Source of the DNA: Sympetrum striolatum
Taxonomy: Eukaryota > Arthropoda > Insecta > Odonata > Libellulidae
Assembly: GCA_947579665.1 (NCBI GenBank)
Contig: OX388349.1
Location: forward strand, 76,326,841 to 76,390,840
Length of the DNA stretch: 64,000 bases
Direction of reading: 5' to 3'
Shown here: positions 35,990 through 47,600 of the stretch, one piece after another
Layout of the letters: every line of letters starts with the position of its first letter
Numbering within the stretch: position 1 is the first letter of the stretch
Position numbers and translations under genes: made by a program
The notes under the pieces: model-generated
Told to the model about the DNA's origin: nothing
Database searches by the model: none
The model's input: only the letters and a program-made list of their open reading frames with translations

Positions 35990-36051
35990 CCTATTGATGA
36001 AATACCCTTTAATTAATTAATTAATACCCTTTAATTAACTATTGATGAAAA
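35990..36051. repeat. Small local duplication around (TTAA)n
   Basis: The order is TATTGATGAAATA, CCCTTTAATTAATTAATTAA, TACCCTTTAATTAAC, TATTGATGAAAA. The same two words are repeated on either side of a short TTAA array, consistent with a slippage or template-switch event. Confidence 0.75.
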
Positions 36052-39000
36052 ATAAACGATGGTAAGTTGACAGTCTATAACTAATTCTAGTCGATAGTTG
36101 TACGATATGTTTCATTTATTAATTCAATAATAGGTGATTTTTTCAGTTTCAAGTTCTATTCACGATGTGTTTAACTATAAATAGGAATATAATTAACTTT
36201 AATTAAATGTTTCCTAGAATACCACAATTGAGATATTATGACTCAAAGACTTGAGACCAAATCTGAGATCTCAAGGAACTCTCAAACTTAAAATCGGAGC
36301 GGAGGAGTTTATTATACTCTAAAATTGCAGAAAAAATTTCTGCACCGAAGCTTATTTAATCTGGAACCAGCATCACAGCCTCCCTTTGCATCATAGAACG
36401 GAATGATCGCCATATTAGTGGGCATCCGCATCGTCCAATAGACCAATTAGTATTTCAGATTCGGGCGACGCAGTACAACGGTCGCTGTACTTTCCTTAAA
36501 TAATGATCGTCCTCGAAAATAATCGACTCTTGCTGCGCAGTGTACTTCTTGTGACTGTTGGCTGTGTGACCAAATATTTTGTGCGCTATAAATAAGAGTT
36601 ATGTCATCACGAATCAGTGTCATAAATCGAGGAAGAAATCGTGAGATTAACATTTAATTTGTGAAAGAATCTGAAAAGGTTATTGAAATAGGTCGAATAA
36701 TAGGAATGTAACGGGTAAAATATGCTGTGGTAAATACAAGAGCTTTTGGTATATTTTTTAAATAAATCTTAAAAGGAATTGATGAAAAAGAAAGTCCTGA
36801 GAGCGAATTGTCAAATAAAGGGCCTGTGGAAAAAGGTAATAACAATGCTGATGAGAAGAATCATCGCGTCCTTCCTTAGTTGCAAAATTATTGGTGTGGG
36901 ATTGGTACCTCCATCTTTCATGCGCCAAGAATGGCGTATTCATGAACTTGACCCCAAATATCTCCTTCTTTTGGGTCCTCATTTACTTGCGAGAGGAGCT
37001 ACTTTGCATTCTAATAGAAACCAAGTTTACCCGCGAAATATTTCACGCTCTTCCAGGAAGGAACTCTCTTTTTATACATTGGAGAAAAATTGCATCCGCG
37101 CTTCGCAACAAAAGCCGCTTTGTTTGCGCTAAGGGTCAACAATTTACTTTTCAGCGCATTTATCCCAACAATTGGGAGAAACGGAAGCCACGAAAAAGTG
37201 ACGTAATTCGAGGAGACAAAAGAGAACGTTTTGGGGCGAATCCCGCTATTCTTATTTTTTCCGGTCCCTATTTCTTTCTTCGCCTCCTCAGAGACACCAG
37301 CGGCGAAAAAGGAAACCAACGCGCACACAGGCGACTGTACACAATGGCTCTTATCTGAGTAATTCAGAGGAAAAACAAAATCACTCCTCTGTGTCCTTCG
37401 ACGGATACTCTCTTCGAATGAATAAAAGGGTCTTTCTCTACACCGCAGATATAAAATGATCTCTTCTCTTTTACTTCGACGCCCGCGGCACCGTTCTCAT
37501 ACCCGGCTCGATATTTACGTGAAATTGCATTATCCAGAAGGGGTTTGCTTTACAAGTGGGCAATGGCGTGGAATGGGCAGAGCGTCTTATATTAAAAGCG
37601 CAGCTGCAGCGCCCACGGTTATCCGATTAAATGAAGCGATATTGCCTCTAGCAGTCGCTAGAAATGCTCTCATAGATCGGTATGGATTCCATAAAAAGAA
37701 AACAACGTCTAGACGTCTTTATAACAGAGACATAGAGATCAATAAGTATCATCTCATATGAGAGGGTTTTTGCGATTTAATATGTCTTCCAGAGTTAGTA
37801 TATGCACGAAGAATTAATGAAGAAAAAGAGAATCGAGATAAGAAACTGAGGGAAGAATTGCGAAATGTTTGACGACAGATGTCATACATTCGATTTTCTT
37901 CAAAAGAGAAATGTAGATGAACGCAAGAGAAGGAAAAGAGGTGAATATATTTTCAGTAAATAAGTTTGGAATTAAATCGTAGAAAGAGGAAGATTAATTC
38001 CGCACATTATATGAATGTTACTTAAGAAAGTGTAATTGCCGTCCTCAAGTCAGTCATTTCGATTGATATTTAGAATTAATATTTTATGTTAAAGTTTAAC
38101 GTACCCAAAACAAGAAACTTTTTTAATGTTCAAAGTTCATCAATGGGGTTTAAACTTTAAGCTTTTGTAATATAAACATAATTGATATTATATTTATAAA
38201 TCCTGATACATAAAAGTATATTAAATTGAGTATAAATATATTATGATTATATTAAATGATTATAAATAACTCTCTCACCTACATTGAGTGCCTCAATCAT
38301 ATTTTTAGAAACCCTATTGTTAATTCCAAGCAATGAAATTTCTTAAAACTGATTTGAGGTATTTTCGCTTACTTTTTTAAACTCAGATTTCACTCTTTCC
38401 GGGTAAGAGTGGATTTTTCAGCTGCCATTCACTTTAAAAACAGGATGACTCACCTGAAAGAAGGAAGATATCATGTTATTACTTCGTAAATGATTTAATT
38501 CTTTATAAATTTACATTATGCCATAAAGTGAATTAGGAAGCGAATGAAGGCTTATGAAATATTATAAACATAAGATTCGACGCTTCATTTATTGTTAAAC
38601 TATTTTTAATAGAACATAGGAAGCTTTAAATCTTTACGAATTGCTTGTTTTTCTACATTGCATCCTTGTGTGATACATCTTTCATCTTGAGTTGGAATAA
38701 AAGATTTAAAGCTCGATTATTTAAGATTTCCAATATTTACAAAAGAGAAAAAATATTTTTTAAGATTGAAATTCCATTGATCTGTGTGAATTCAAATTTT
38801 TTAGGAGAAACATTTATTTAAAATAAATTTGTAGAATCGTAAATTTTCAAATGGTGGCTTATATCATAGGAATCGTGAGCCCCAGAGAACGCAAGAAGAT
38901 ATTTAGTGGGGTACGAATTATTTTGATAAAGATACATCTTGAAGTAGTAGTGGTAAATAATTGGTTACTTATTTCGTTAGTTTTTAAGTTTATTGCATAA

Positions 39001-39227
39001 CAGTTACATTGCAACTCTTTCAATGCGATATTTGCATTGCATAATCCCAGTTAAAATATTATTGTTCACTATTTGTACCGAAGACTCTAAAAGAGTATAA
39101 TTAAAGTAAATTGCAAGGTAAAAAATAATTTCATAAGAAGCGATTCTTTCTTGATTAAAACTGTGGGGATTTTTAATTAATTTATTTACTAAAGCTCATT
39201 CAAACATATAGTTAGAGGGCAATTTAA

Positions 39228-39342
39228 GTGAGGCACCCAACCAAGTACGGATATCGACATTCATTCCATGAACAACGAATTTCGGGTTATAAGACTCGAA
39301 CCAAGGATCTTTACTATATTAGACACTCCCCCATCGTGTTTT
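39228..39342 (-). mobile_element. tRNA-derived SINE fragment
   Basis: The minus strand contains GAGTGTCTAATATAGTAAAG, then ATCCTTGGTTCGAGTC, a good tRNA-like anticodon-arm and B-box succession. It is followed by a non-tRNA tail (TTATAACCCGAAATTCG...). The acceptor stem is absent. It is probably from a different SINE type than the 22.3/26.1 kb copies. Confidence 0.5.
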
Positions 39343-42059
39343 TAACCATAATATTTGTATAAGACATGATTAACAATTTCTTTGAACTAAATTTAATATT
39401 GATTAAAGAAGCTTAAAGTTTTAATTAAGCTAATAAAAATATAAACGGATAAAAAAGAGAACCTCTCGCATAAAGGAACGAAACATATTTATATATTTAG
39501 CTTCTTAAACACTACTCTAAAGGATTCTAAATAACTTTTATTTGAAAATAAGGAAAAATTCGTCTTATCGATAAATGTGTTTTAAGGCAGAGCAGAAGCG
39601 TTATTTTTAGGAAAAGTTGGAGTTTACGATATTAATAATAATGATCATTGGATAATTGGAGAAATTAGAATTTCAAATCTTTATTTCACAAGGATTTAGA
39701 GGAACCAATCTAAATCATTCCCCAATCCGTGCTCTTTGTCGAATATGGATCGATTACGGATATGAAAGTGGTGAAGCAGATTAAATCGAAGTTGACTGGA
39801 ATGAAAAGGCGCTCTTTTCGTTTGGTGAGACCGTTCCTCAGAGCTCCCTCTGAGCTCCTCTTCAGACGTTTGTTTCCTTCCGTCTGCGGATCTTCGTTAA
39901 ATGAATTAAATCCCTTGGTTCTGGTAATCGTCAGCAGAAGTGAATGCAATTTTTCGTCCGTGCAATTAGTATGCTCGCTTGTTTAGGTGGGACTGCGAAA
40001 GAGCCAAAATATTACAAACGTCTTTAAAACAACTAAACGGATTCTCAAAATTTAAATAATTGTTCCATTTTCGTTTAGTAATTTTTTCTCCATTCCTTGA
40101 TTCTGATCACAGCGATTCGTCAATATACCAACACTCCTGCATACTATTTATCCATGTTGTCCCTCAAATATTTAATAATCAATACCGGTAATCATAATTA
40201 TATTTTTAATAGTCCAACTGGTGATATTTTGTCTTATAGAATTTTGCTCAACTCTTCTTTCAGTGTTTTACAAATCTAGCACAGTAGCTTCCATTGGATA
40301 CCGGTGCATAATATAGCCATACATCAATAGAATAAACCAGAATAAATTAGATCTTATTGCCCACAGACTAAATTAACACCTAATATCTACGCATGTATTA
40401 TTTTGTAGGAAACCACCATTAGAAAATATTTTTGATCTGCATATTGTTCATGAATTACAATTACAGCTCGGTATTTCAAATTTATGCTGTTCTCTTCGTG
40501 ATTAAGATGTTTCATGAAGTTTGGGCCGTTTCACCACAATCTGCTGCTAATGTATTCTGTCTAAATTGAAAATTCAATAAGAAACCAAAATTTTCCTGCA
40601 GCTACATAGAATATCAGCAACTAAAATTGGGTTATATTGCACAATGGTGTAGTAAAAAGCTAGGTCAAGCGGGTTTTTATTTTATACTCAGCGATATTTA
40701 AAATTAATACAATGTCTTCAGGTTTTTTTAAATTATCTGTCTTGCACTGCGCTGTTTCTGTTTTCTAAACCTTTTAAATAAAGTTATTTTCTAGATCAAA
40801 AAGAATCCGCAATTTATTTTAATTCCGCAGCGATGGAATGTCTGCAATTCACTCCCAAACTAATTAATTCCCTCTGTTAATAATCCTGGTCGTTTCTCAG
40901 ATCAATAATACTTTGATCGTGGAAAGACCGCAGACGGAATGGAGCGAGATGCAGAAATGAATGCGGTCAGAGGCAAAAGGCTAAGGTCGTGTAACGAGAT
41001 CCGAGCGGAGAATGCATTTTGCATGTCAAGTGTTATATGCGCTTGTGCGGAATGTTTAGGGAATACGGAAGGAAAGAGGCCGGTTGATTGTCATCCCCTG
41101 CGGTTGTGGGCCTGTGGCTTTGTTGCCTGTCACCAGAGGGAAGCACAAGCGAGTGCGTCATAAGGGCTGCTGAGGAAGTCGAAGATAAAAGCCCAAGAAC
41201 AACTGCTGGAGACAGTTTAATTTTTACGTTACTCTTTATGTATTTTATTTTGCTAGAAAATGACCTCGAAACTCTCTTATACGATTAGATGATCGATTTT
41301 TTCTAATCGTGTCCTAACATTGAGTCTTTTAAGCTTTAAGTATATCTGCAAATCGATATCTGTTCGTCACTCAAATTCGTGCAGATTCAAAAATGTGTTT
41401 GAGTGCTCCAAGCACCCTAAGAAACATCACTTATTTGTATTTGTTATCATAATATCTTATTTCCATGTTTCAATTTCATATCAAATACAAAATATTTAGT
41501 AGCTATCCCTTGAAATATACATTTGTTATTATAGAGAGAGGGGATTATAAAATTCGAGACATCTCTCTAAGTTAACTTCCAACACACTCGGAAGGATACT
41601 AAAAGTATAGCAATTCATTTCGAAGAAAAAAGGATTAAAGCACAATTAGATTTAAAAAATGAATTCGCGAATCAATTGGATGGGACTTGATTTAAACACC
41701 TTTTAGTGACATGCAAATAGAAATATGCTTTTAAACGTTCCATTCGTCACGCAGCTCTGCGAGATTACATGCCAGAGATGCTTCTAGATGTCCAAGAAAA
41801 TGCCTCCAATTCATTCCAAGTTCCCTGCAGATGCTAACTTCACTCGGGTGTTTGCGTTCCGAGAAACGGGTGCGGCGAAGTGCGGTGCGGGGAGCGGACA
41901 AAGGAGAAACTTCATTAAGATGCTAAGATGGAGACTTTTGCGCCGTCCCTCGCAGCGAAGCAATAACACGAGATTATAACGATTATTGATTAAAAAGTAA
42001 AAGGAGTCTGGCAGACGGGAGAGTGCTCTCTTTGGAGTCGAAGGTTATAAAGTATCGTA

Positions 42060-42260
42060 TTAACGAAGGGCGGAGAAAGGTCTTTGAAATGAAGAAAGTG
42101 ATGGGAAAACAAATGAGGGACTACAAAGGATAATAAAAAGGGGTTTGATTGCAGAAATTAAAGAGGGAAGTGAAGATATTGAGAGGGGGCGGATGGAAGG
42201 AGAAGATGGTGGGAGATCAACAAAGAGAAGTTGCAATAGGCTTTGGAGTATAAACAGGGA
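42060..42260. repeat. Purine-rich tract (+ strand)
   Basis: GA-rich low-complexity DNA directly before the inverted family copy. Frames on both strands overlap and are compositional. Confidence 0.5.
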
Positions 42261-42290
42261 GGCCATTCGAAAAAGACAGGAAACGAAATT

Positions 42291-42978
42291 AAAAAATCTG
42301 ATTTGGCCAGCACATGACTTTCTCCATATATATAAGATGTAAATATTTATCTACGACAGTATTTTCGAACTCTATATTCCATCTAAACTTGGAAGATTAG
42401 TGATTAATATATATATTATTATCTTTGACGTCACGAACATTATAAATAATGTTTTTCGGGACATGATCGACGAAAAACAATGAAATTGGCCTTTCGCCCA
42501 TAGAGCTCAGAGCGCCCACAAAGTACATAATCTGCAACTTCCGGTTTATCAGTATTTCATGAATAACTCCTAAACAATCAGTGATAAAAAAATATGTTTC
42601 AAACAAAAGTTATAGTAAATACCATTTTCTAAAACGTTTATAAATAATAGTATATACCTATATATCATATTTATGGAGATATTTTGAAAACCGGAAATGA
42701 GCATTGATGAATAAAGCTCGACTTCCGGTTAACCGATTTACTCCAAAAACTAATCAACTCTGACAGCACACACTACAGTACTATATATGAATTTTGGTAT
42801 TGATACGACAAATAGTTTTTACGTTAGAGCTCCCACAAGCACATACATACACACACACACACACACATACACACAGACTTCATTCCGAAAATGGTCAAAA
42901 CGTGTTCTAGGGACCCCAAAACATGTATTTCCGTTGAAATCTCGATTGCCTCGATCTCTTGGATTTCGATTTTAGTGA
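42291..42978 (-). mobile_element. Dispersed repeat family, copy 3, inverted and longest
   Basis: On the minus strand this copy ends in GGAGAAAGTCATGTGCTGGC and CAAATCAGATTTTTT like the other two. It shares the ACCGGAAGT blocks, the AGAGTTGATTAGTTTTTGG block, TTGTGGGAGCTCTAACGT, a microsatellite and the GTTTTGGGGTCCCTAGAACA block. The far end (42950-42978) diverges from copy 1 and lacks the ACTTTCTCC start, so that border is uncertain. It contains about 150 bp of central sequence absent from copy 1. No coding capacity is visible. Confidence 0.7.
42838..42876. repeat. (CA)n / CATA microsatellite inside copy 3
   Basis: An uninterrupted run of about nine CA units is flanked by CATA and ACACAG. 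It occupies the same place as the TGTC-type tract of copy 1, so it is an internal part of the mobile family. Confidence 0.9.
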
Positions 42979-42979
42979 C

Positions 42980-44155
42980 TAGAATTCGTACCTCTCACTG
43001 ACGCCTACCTCGCTGAATTTTCGCTATATCGGTTATTTGGTTCATGGTAAGTTCCGATCGAATGGAAAAGATGATTAAGGTTTAATATTACGTAGTCGAC
43101 GTAATTGTGTGACAACCGAAGCGAGAGGTGGGTGAATTTGATAGCTTCAAAGAGGAGTTATTATAATTGATAAGTATGAGTGGCAAAACCGATTTCGTTC
43201 GATAGTAACAGACTAAGGATAAAAAATTATCAAACTAAATCTCTAAAATTCTACTCAATATATCACTTTATTTAAGTGTTCACAAGAAATAAGCAAACCG
43301 ATCACGAGCTAGATAGGAAAAAGATGCACGGATGAGTGGAATCGATTTATCTAGTCTCGTGGTAACGAAGCCCATAAGGTCACCCAGGACTGGATTGCCA
43401 TTCATTCACGGAAGAAGCCATCGATTCTGAGAGTGGAACGAGGAAAATGAAGTGGTACACGGAGAGGGTACAACGAGATGCGCAGAAAGTGTTGTTCTAA
43501 ACGCTCTCGCGATGTCGTGATAGAAGGAAGGGGCAAAGGTCACGAGATCGCAGAAATCTCTCGGGATATATGGCGAGGATTTGGTTGGGAAGTTTAGCGC
43601 GAGTCTAGAGCAAACACAAGGATTCGCTAAGCCCCATCTCGTGACGTAACAATGGACGACCAGACGTCTCACACCCACGCCGACAAGATCCCTCTTCCAA
43701 GAAACGGGAAGGAAATATCGAAGTGGAAAAGTAGCAGGAATTTACGATTTTATTCTGAATAGACTGCCAATCGAATTGAAGATACCGGAGAAACTACGAA
43801 TTTGGCTGTAATTTTACCACCCTATAGTTTTTTAGCAATACAATATTCTATAGCGACTTAAAATATATTTATTATTCATTTTTCAAATAATCTGAAGTGA
43901 TTTTCAGGTTTTGGAGTAACATTTTCTCATCCTACTCTTTGGACACGTAAAATCAAATTGTTTTGCGTATTTTGATAGTGTGAACGATATTTCTGAACTA
44001 GTTTTGTCTTTACCTAAGGAATGCGAATGGTGTTTAAAAATTTCCCACACAATAATGAAACACGATGAAATATATGATAATCATTATATAAAAATCACGT
44101 TCCAGTTCCGTTTTTCCTCAAAATGAACTAAAATCTCGAAATACTAATTCTAAAT
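42980..44155. other. Non-coding stretch
   Basis: No gene supported. 43300-43720 has higher GC than its surroundings and a 90-codon minus-strand frame (43406-43678) without recognisable motif. A short palindrome ATTACGT-AGTCG-ACGTAAT lies near 43088. Confidence 0.4.
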
Positions 44156-44159
44156 AAAA

Positions 44160-44480
44160 GGTAATTGGATTCACCCACGCGCCTTTTGAATGAAACGAAT
44201 AATATTCGATAATTATAATTTCCACGCGAAATTCCAATTCTGACAATTAATCATTCTATTACGACCGCCCTAATTTTCGCATTTGGCCGTAAAATTCTTC
44301 GAATACCATTTTGGCTCAATCTAAAATAATTCCGCCAAATAATTGCGGACCTAATAATTCCGTAATGAGTAATTATGCACCTTCTCTCTTGTCAAGGTCG
44401 CATTCCCAAATGCCTTTATCCACTTTTATTTAAAGCGAATTTCGAATGTGGGTCAATTCAACGTGTTTGGCTTTTTCTCC
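44160..44480. promoter_or_regulatory. Candidate cis-regulatory island
   Basis: The sequence is unusual for the window: dense homeodomain-type TAAT/ATTA words (GTAATTGGATT, CAATTAATCATT, CTAATAATTCCGTAATGAGT, AATTATGCAC), no stop-free frame, and a TCAAGGTCG word (44392-44400) that fits the nuclear-receptor half-site YCAAGGYCR. Motif density is only suggestive, because TAAT words are frequent in AT-rich DNA. A developmental enhancer is an inference. Confidence 0.25.
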
Positions 44481-44519
44481 AAAGCGTCGATCTTTTCAAT
44501 TCCCTTTTGCAAAAAGGGG

Positions 44520-44600
44520 GCGGAGAGGGGGAATGAGGGGAGGGGGGATGAGGGGAGGGGGTATGAGGGGAGGGGGTATGAGGGACAAAGAGAGGAAGGA
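44520..44600. repeat. G-rich minisatellite, 15-bp unit
   Basis: Three adjacent 15-bp units starting at 44533, 44548 and 44563 read ATGAGGGGAGGGGG followed by G, T and T respectively. A partial unit follows at 44578 and degenerate G-rich sequence lies upstream. There are at least six runs of four or more G within about 50 bases, a strong G-quadruplex pattern on the + strand. Confidence 0.9.
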
Positions 44601-44604
44601 TGCT

Positions 44605-47600
44605 CGGGGGTGACTTTGTGGATGTAAATGCGTTGCCCCCGGTTAATTAATGCCTCCGTCTATATTTCACACCCATCTCTCGCCCCTCACTTTTATCTTA
44701 ACCACTCATTAACTCCGTCGGCTTCTCTCATACATTTTCGCGTCATTTCCCGTTTTCTTCGTCACCGATGCCCTTCGGCTAATTTCTTTCGCGTCTCTTC
44801 ATTACCGAAGGCTGTTTTCGTATTTCGCTCGATGGTGGCGCCGCTGAATCATTACGGTTCCTCACTTGGCCCGTGAATGCGCTTGCAAATGGGCGTGACC
44901 GTGCATGCGGTGTACAAGTGCGCGCACCAATTTTTGTTGTTCTGGAGGTGACCCATTTCTTCGGATGATTGGCGAAATTTCCACGACCTCTTCACTTCAA
45001 TTCTCGGCGTTTTCGCCTTTTCGTTTACGTTCGGCTATTCTTTTAAAGATTTATTTTGTTATTTATTTATTAAATATTCATCAACGTTCGGAGTGAAGCC
45101 AATTACCTCTGACTGTAAATAATAGTGATCGAACAAATAATTTAATAATGATATGAAGTATAAAATGATAAAAAACGCAGAAACAAATACATGGGTATAT
45201 CATAACAATTTACATACAAATCAGATAAGACGAATTACATGGTCCAGTATCTTGCTATTATATTCAGGATTAATGTAGTAGTTTGGTGAAGAGGCCTTCT
45301 TCAATTAATATAGTATAAAACAGAAATTGTAAATGTGTAAAGTTTAGTTTTCTATACTTAGTAGGAAGAATATCCCACACTGGGTTAATCTGAGAAATGC
45401 CAAAAATTCTTTTTGGTCTTTATATTTAGCGTTACTGTGATTCCATTTATTTTGGGATATGAAGATTATATGGTGATGAATATAACTTGGAAGGGAATCG
45501 TCAGAAGGAACATCCTTGGATGGAAAAATATATATAAGCCATAGAGAAAGTTTTCCAGCTGTACAATTAGGTTTTAGTATCTGAGACTTTTCGTAGTTAA
45601 TTCAACCGTACATTTCACTACACGTGTTAGTTATTAATATTTGGAATCCTCGAGTAATACGCTTTTGAAATTGGTTTTTGGCTTCATTTTAGTTTGGAAG
45701 GAATTTCATGAAGACCAAACTGTGCACGCGCTGCCGTATTTTAAACGTTGCTGTTGTCGAAGTATCAATTACCTTGTGCTTGAGCCGGAAGAGTTTAACT
45801 CTTGGAGTTTTGGAGAAAATTAAAGTTTTGAATGCCGTTCACTATAATTTCGGAAAAACTGGATCTTGTGAATTAAATGTCAAAACTTTCTAAAGAAACA
45901 CTTCGGTCGCAGGACCGTTCAAGAAGCAAACTTCGCCGATTCAGTATCAGATTTCCAATTAAACCCATCACAAATATTCAACATACCCCGAGGGTTTGTT
46001 CCTCGATAGGTATTTTCAAGCCCTCGGGAATCAAATCCCAGGATCGAAAATTTCTAACCTAGTTTGGAGGGGCTGTCAGCTGCACGAATTAAGCGCTACG
46101 CAACCAACTGTCCAACTTTCACGAGAATATGACGATATTCTAACTCCGTGTCGGTCTCTTGTTTCCATTGTTTTCGGTCGGCGTCACTACGAGCAACCGG
46201 TGCTCTTTTTATGTCAGCTAATGATCGTCTCTTCAGTGATATTTCCTGTGGAGAATTTTTTCATCTTTAATTCCCGAAAAATCGCTGTGAATTCTAGAAT
46301 ATGCCAAAAATTATCTCAAGATTTTCCGTTTCTGCGATGAAAGTATACGGATTCAATCTCATAAGAAAAGCAGCGATTTTAATATAATGTCATGTTTGAA
46401 TCTTCTACTCTTCTATTCCTTTTGGTCCTTCTGGTATTTAAATTTGTTAGATGTTATATGAAAAAGTAAATAAACGATAAATAGACTTTTAATAGAGGAA
46501 ATAGACGTAAGCTTTGCATTCTCTCGCATCGTTTTCTCGTTTTATGTTCATCTCCAGAAACAATACTAGTCTACAAAATTATCAGTGCTACTTTATGCAT
46601 AATAATAATCAATTGTTATGCAATTATTAATACTACCCAAAATGCTACCAACATTTATATTTTTCATGCAATCTTTTAAGAGTATAGATGCACTCTATGG
46701 GGATCCATCGAAAAATGTTATAATAAAACAAATGAGGTATTATTTTTACACATGCTCAGTTACTAAATGTTTTTCTGAAGTTTCTCGTTAATCTTAAATT
46801 TGATAATTCTTTCATAAATGTAACTCATATTAAATAAATGTTTATCGTGAAAATATGATTAACATTTGTGTCCAGGCAAATTTCACCTTTATTAAAATCG
46901 CAATGACTTCAAAATGATTATAAATGTAAATGCAATTGTGCTACGGAGTAAATAGTGTTTCTTTCAAGGATACGAATAAATATCGTGGTTAGTGCAAAAT
47001 TGTGAGAATATTCATCAGCGAAACCGTTGATAAATAGCGGGAAAATATTTCTTTATCACATGATGTTATTCTCTCGAATGAAAAATATTCGGTACCTAAC
47101 AGTTTGCGTGAGAGTTTATTTAAACGCCAACATATTGTCTGCCTCCTCCTCTCTAAGTCGCGGAATCCATAGTTAAAGGAAATGCAATAAAACCTCAAAA
47201 GCATATTTCGAAGCATGTTTCGTCTTTGTACGGGTCGTCATGACAACGCCTCTCACCTCGGACTCCTCTCATTCGCATCATTAAAGCTGATATTCTTGGA
47301 GGAGTGGGCGTCTCTTGGATTCGCCCAAAACAACACTCAGCCGGACGTAGGGTCGTTCACTCCGACTGCAGCGCCGCCGCGGATTTCCTCCGAAGCGCTG
47401 TTTATTTAGTCGGTTGCTGGACGGCTCAAAACATTCTTCTTTTCCCACCGGCAATTTAGCGATGCCGCTCTGTTATACGCCAACCAAATTTGCACGTTGT
47501 GAGCGGAATGGAATTCCCCTCAAACTTTTGCTGATTTTTTCCGTGTCGATTGTTGGCTACAGAATTCCCGTAAAATATTATTTCGAATGTTTTGCGGGCA

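Larger units (their letters stand above)
35791..42290. other. Non-coding region, mostly AT-rich
   Basis: No gene could be supported. At 35990-36050 TATTGATGAAA and CCCTTTAATTAA occur twice around a (TTAA)n core. Balanced-composition patches occur at 36880-37330 and 37440-37740, 39720-39960, 40920-41170 and 41780-42000. Stop-free frames there reach 155 codons (36891-37358) but overlap frames on both strands and show no domain. 38050-38280 and 38990-39200 are very AT-rich. Confidence 0.45.

Noticed and set aside
36891..37358. 155-codon frame as a possible gene
   Set aside because: No domain is recognisable, and strongly overlapping frames occur on both strands. Kept only as a finding.
39280..39320. 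Possible tRNA gene on the minus strand
   Set aside because: Only a B-box and a poor anticodon arm are visible. D-arm and acceptor stem are missing.
45987..46028. 8-bp GC-rich hairpin as a terminator or RNA gene
   Set aside because: Rho-independent terminators do not apply to nuclear eukaryotic DNA. The loop is 26 nt and the stem is too short for a pre-miRNA.
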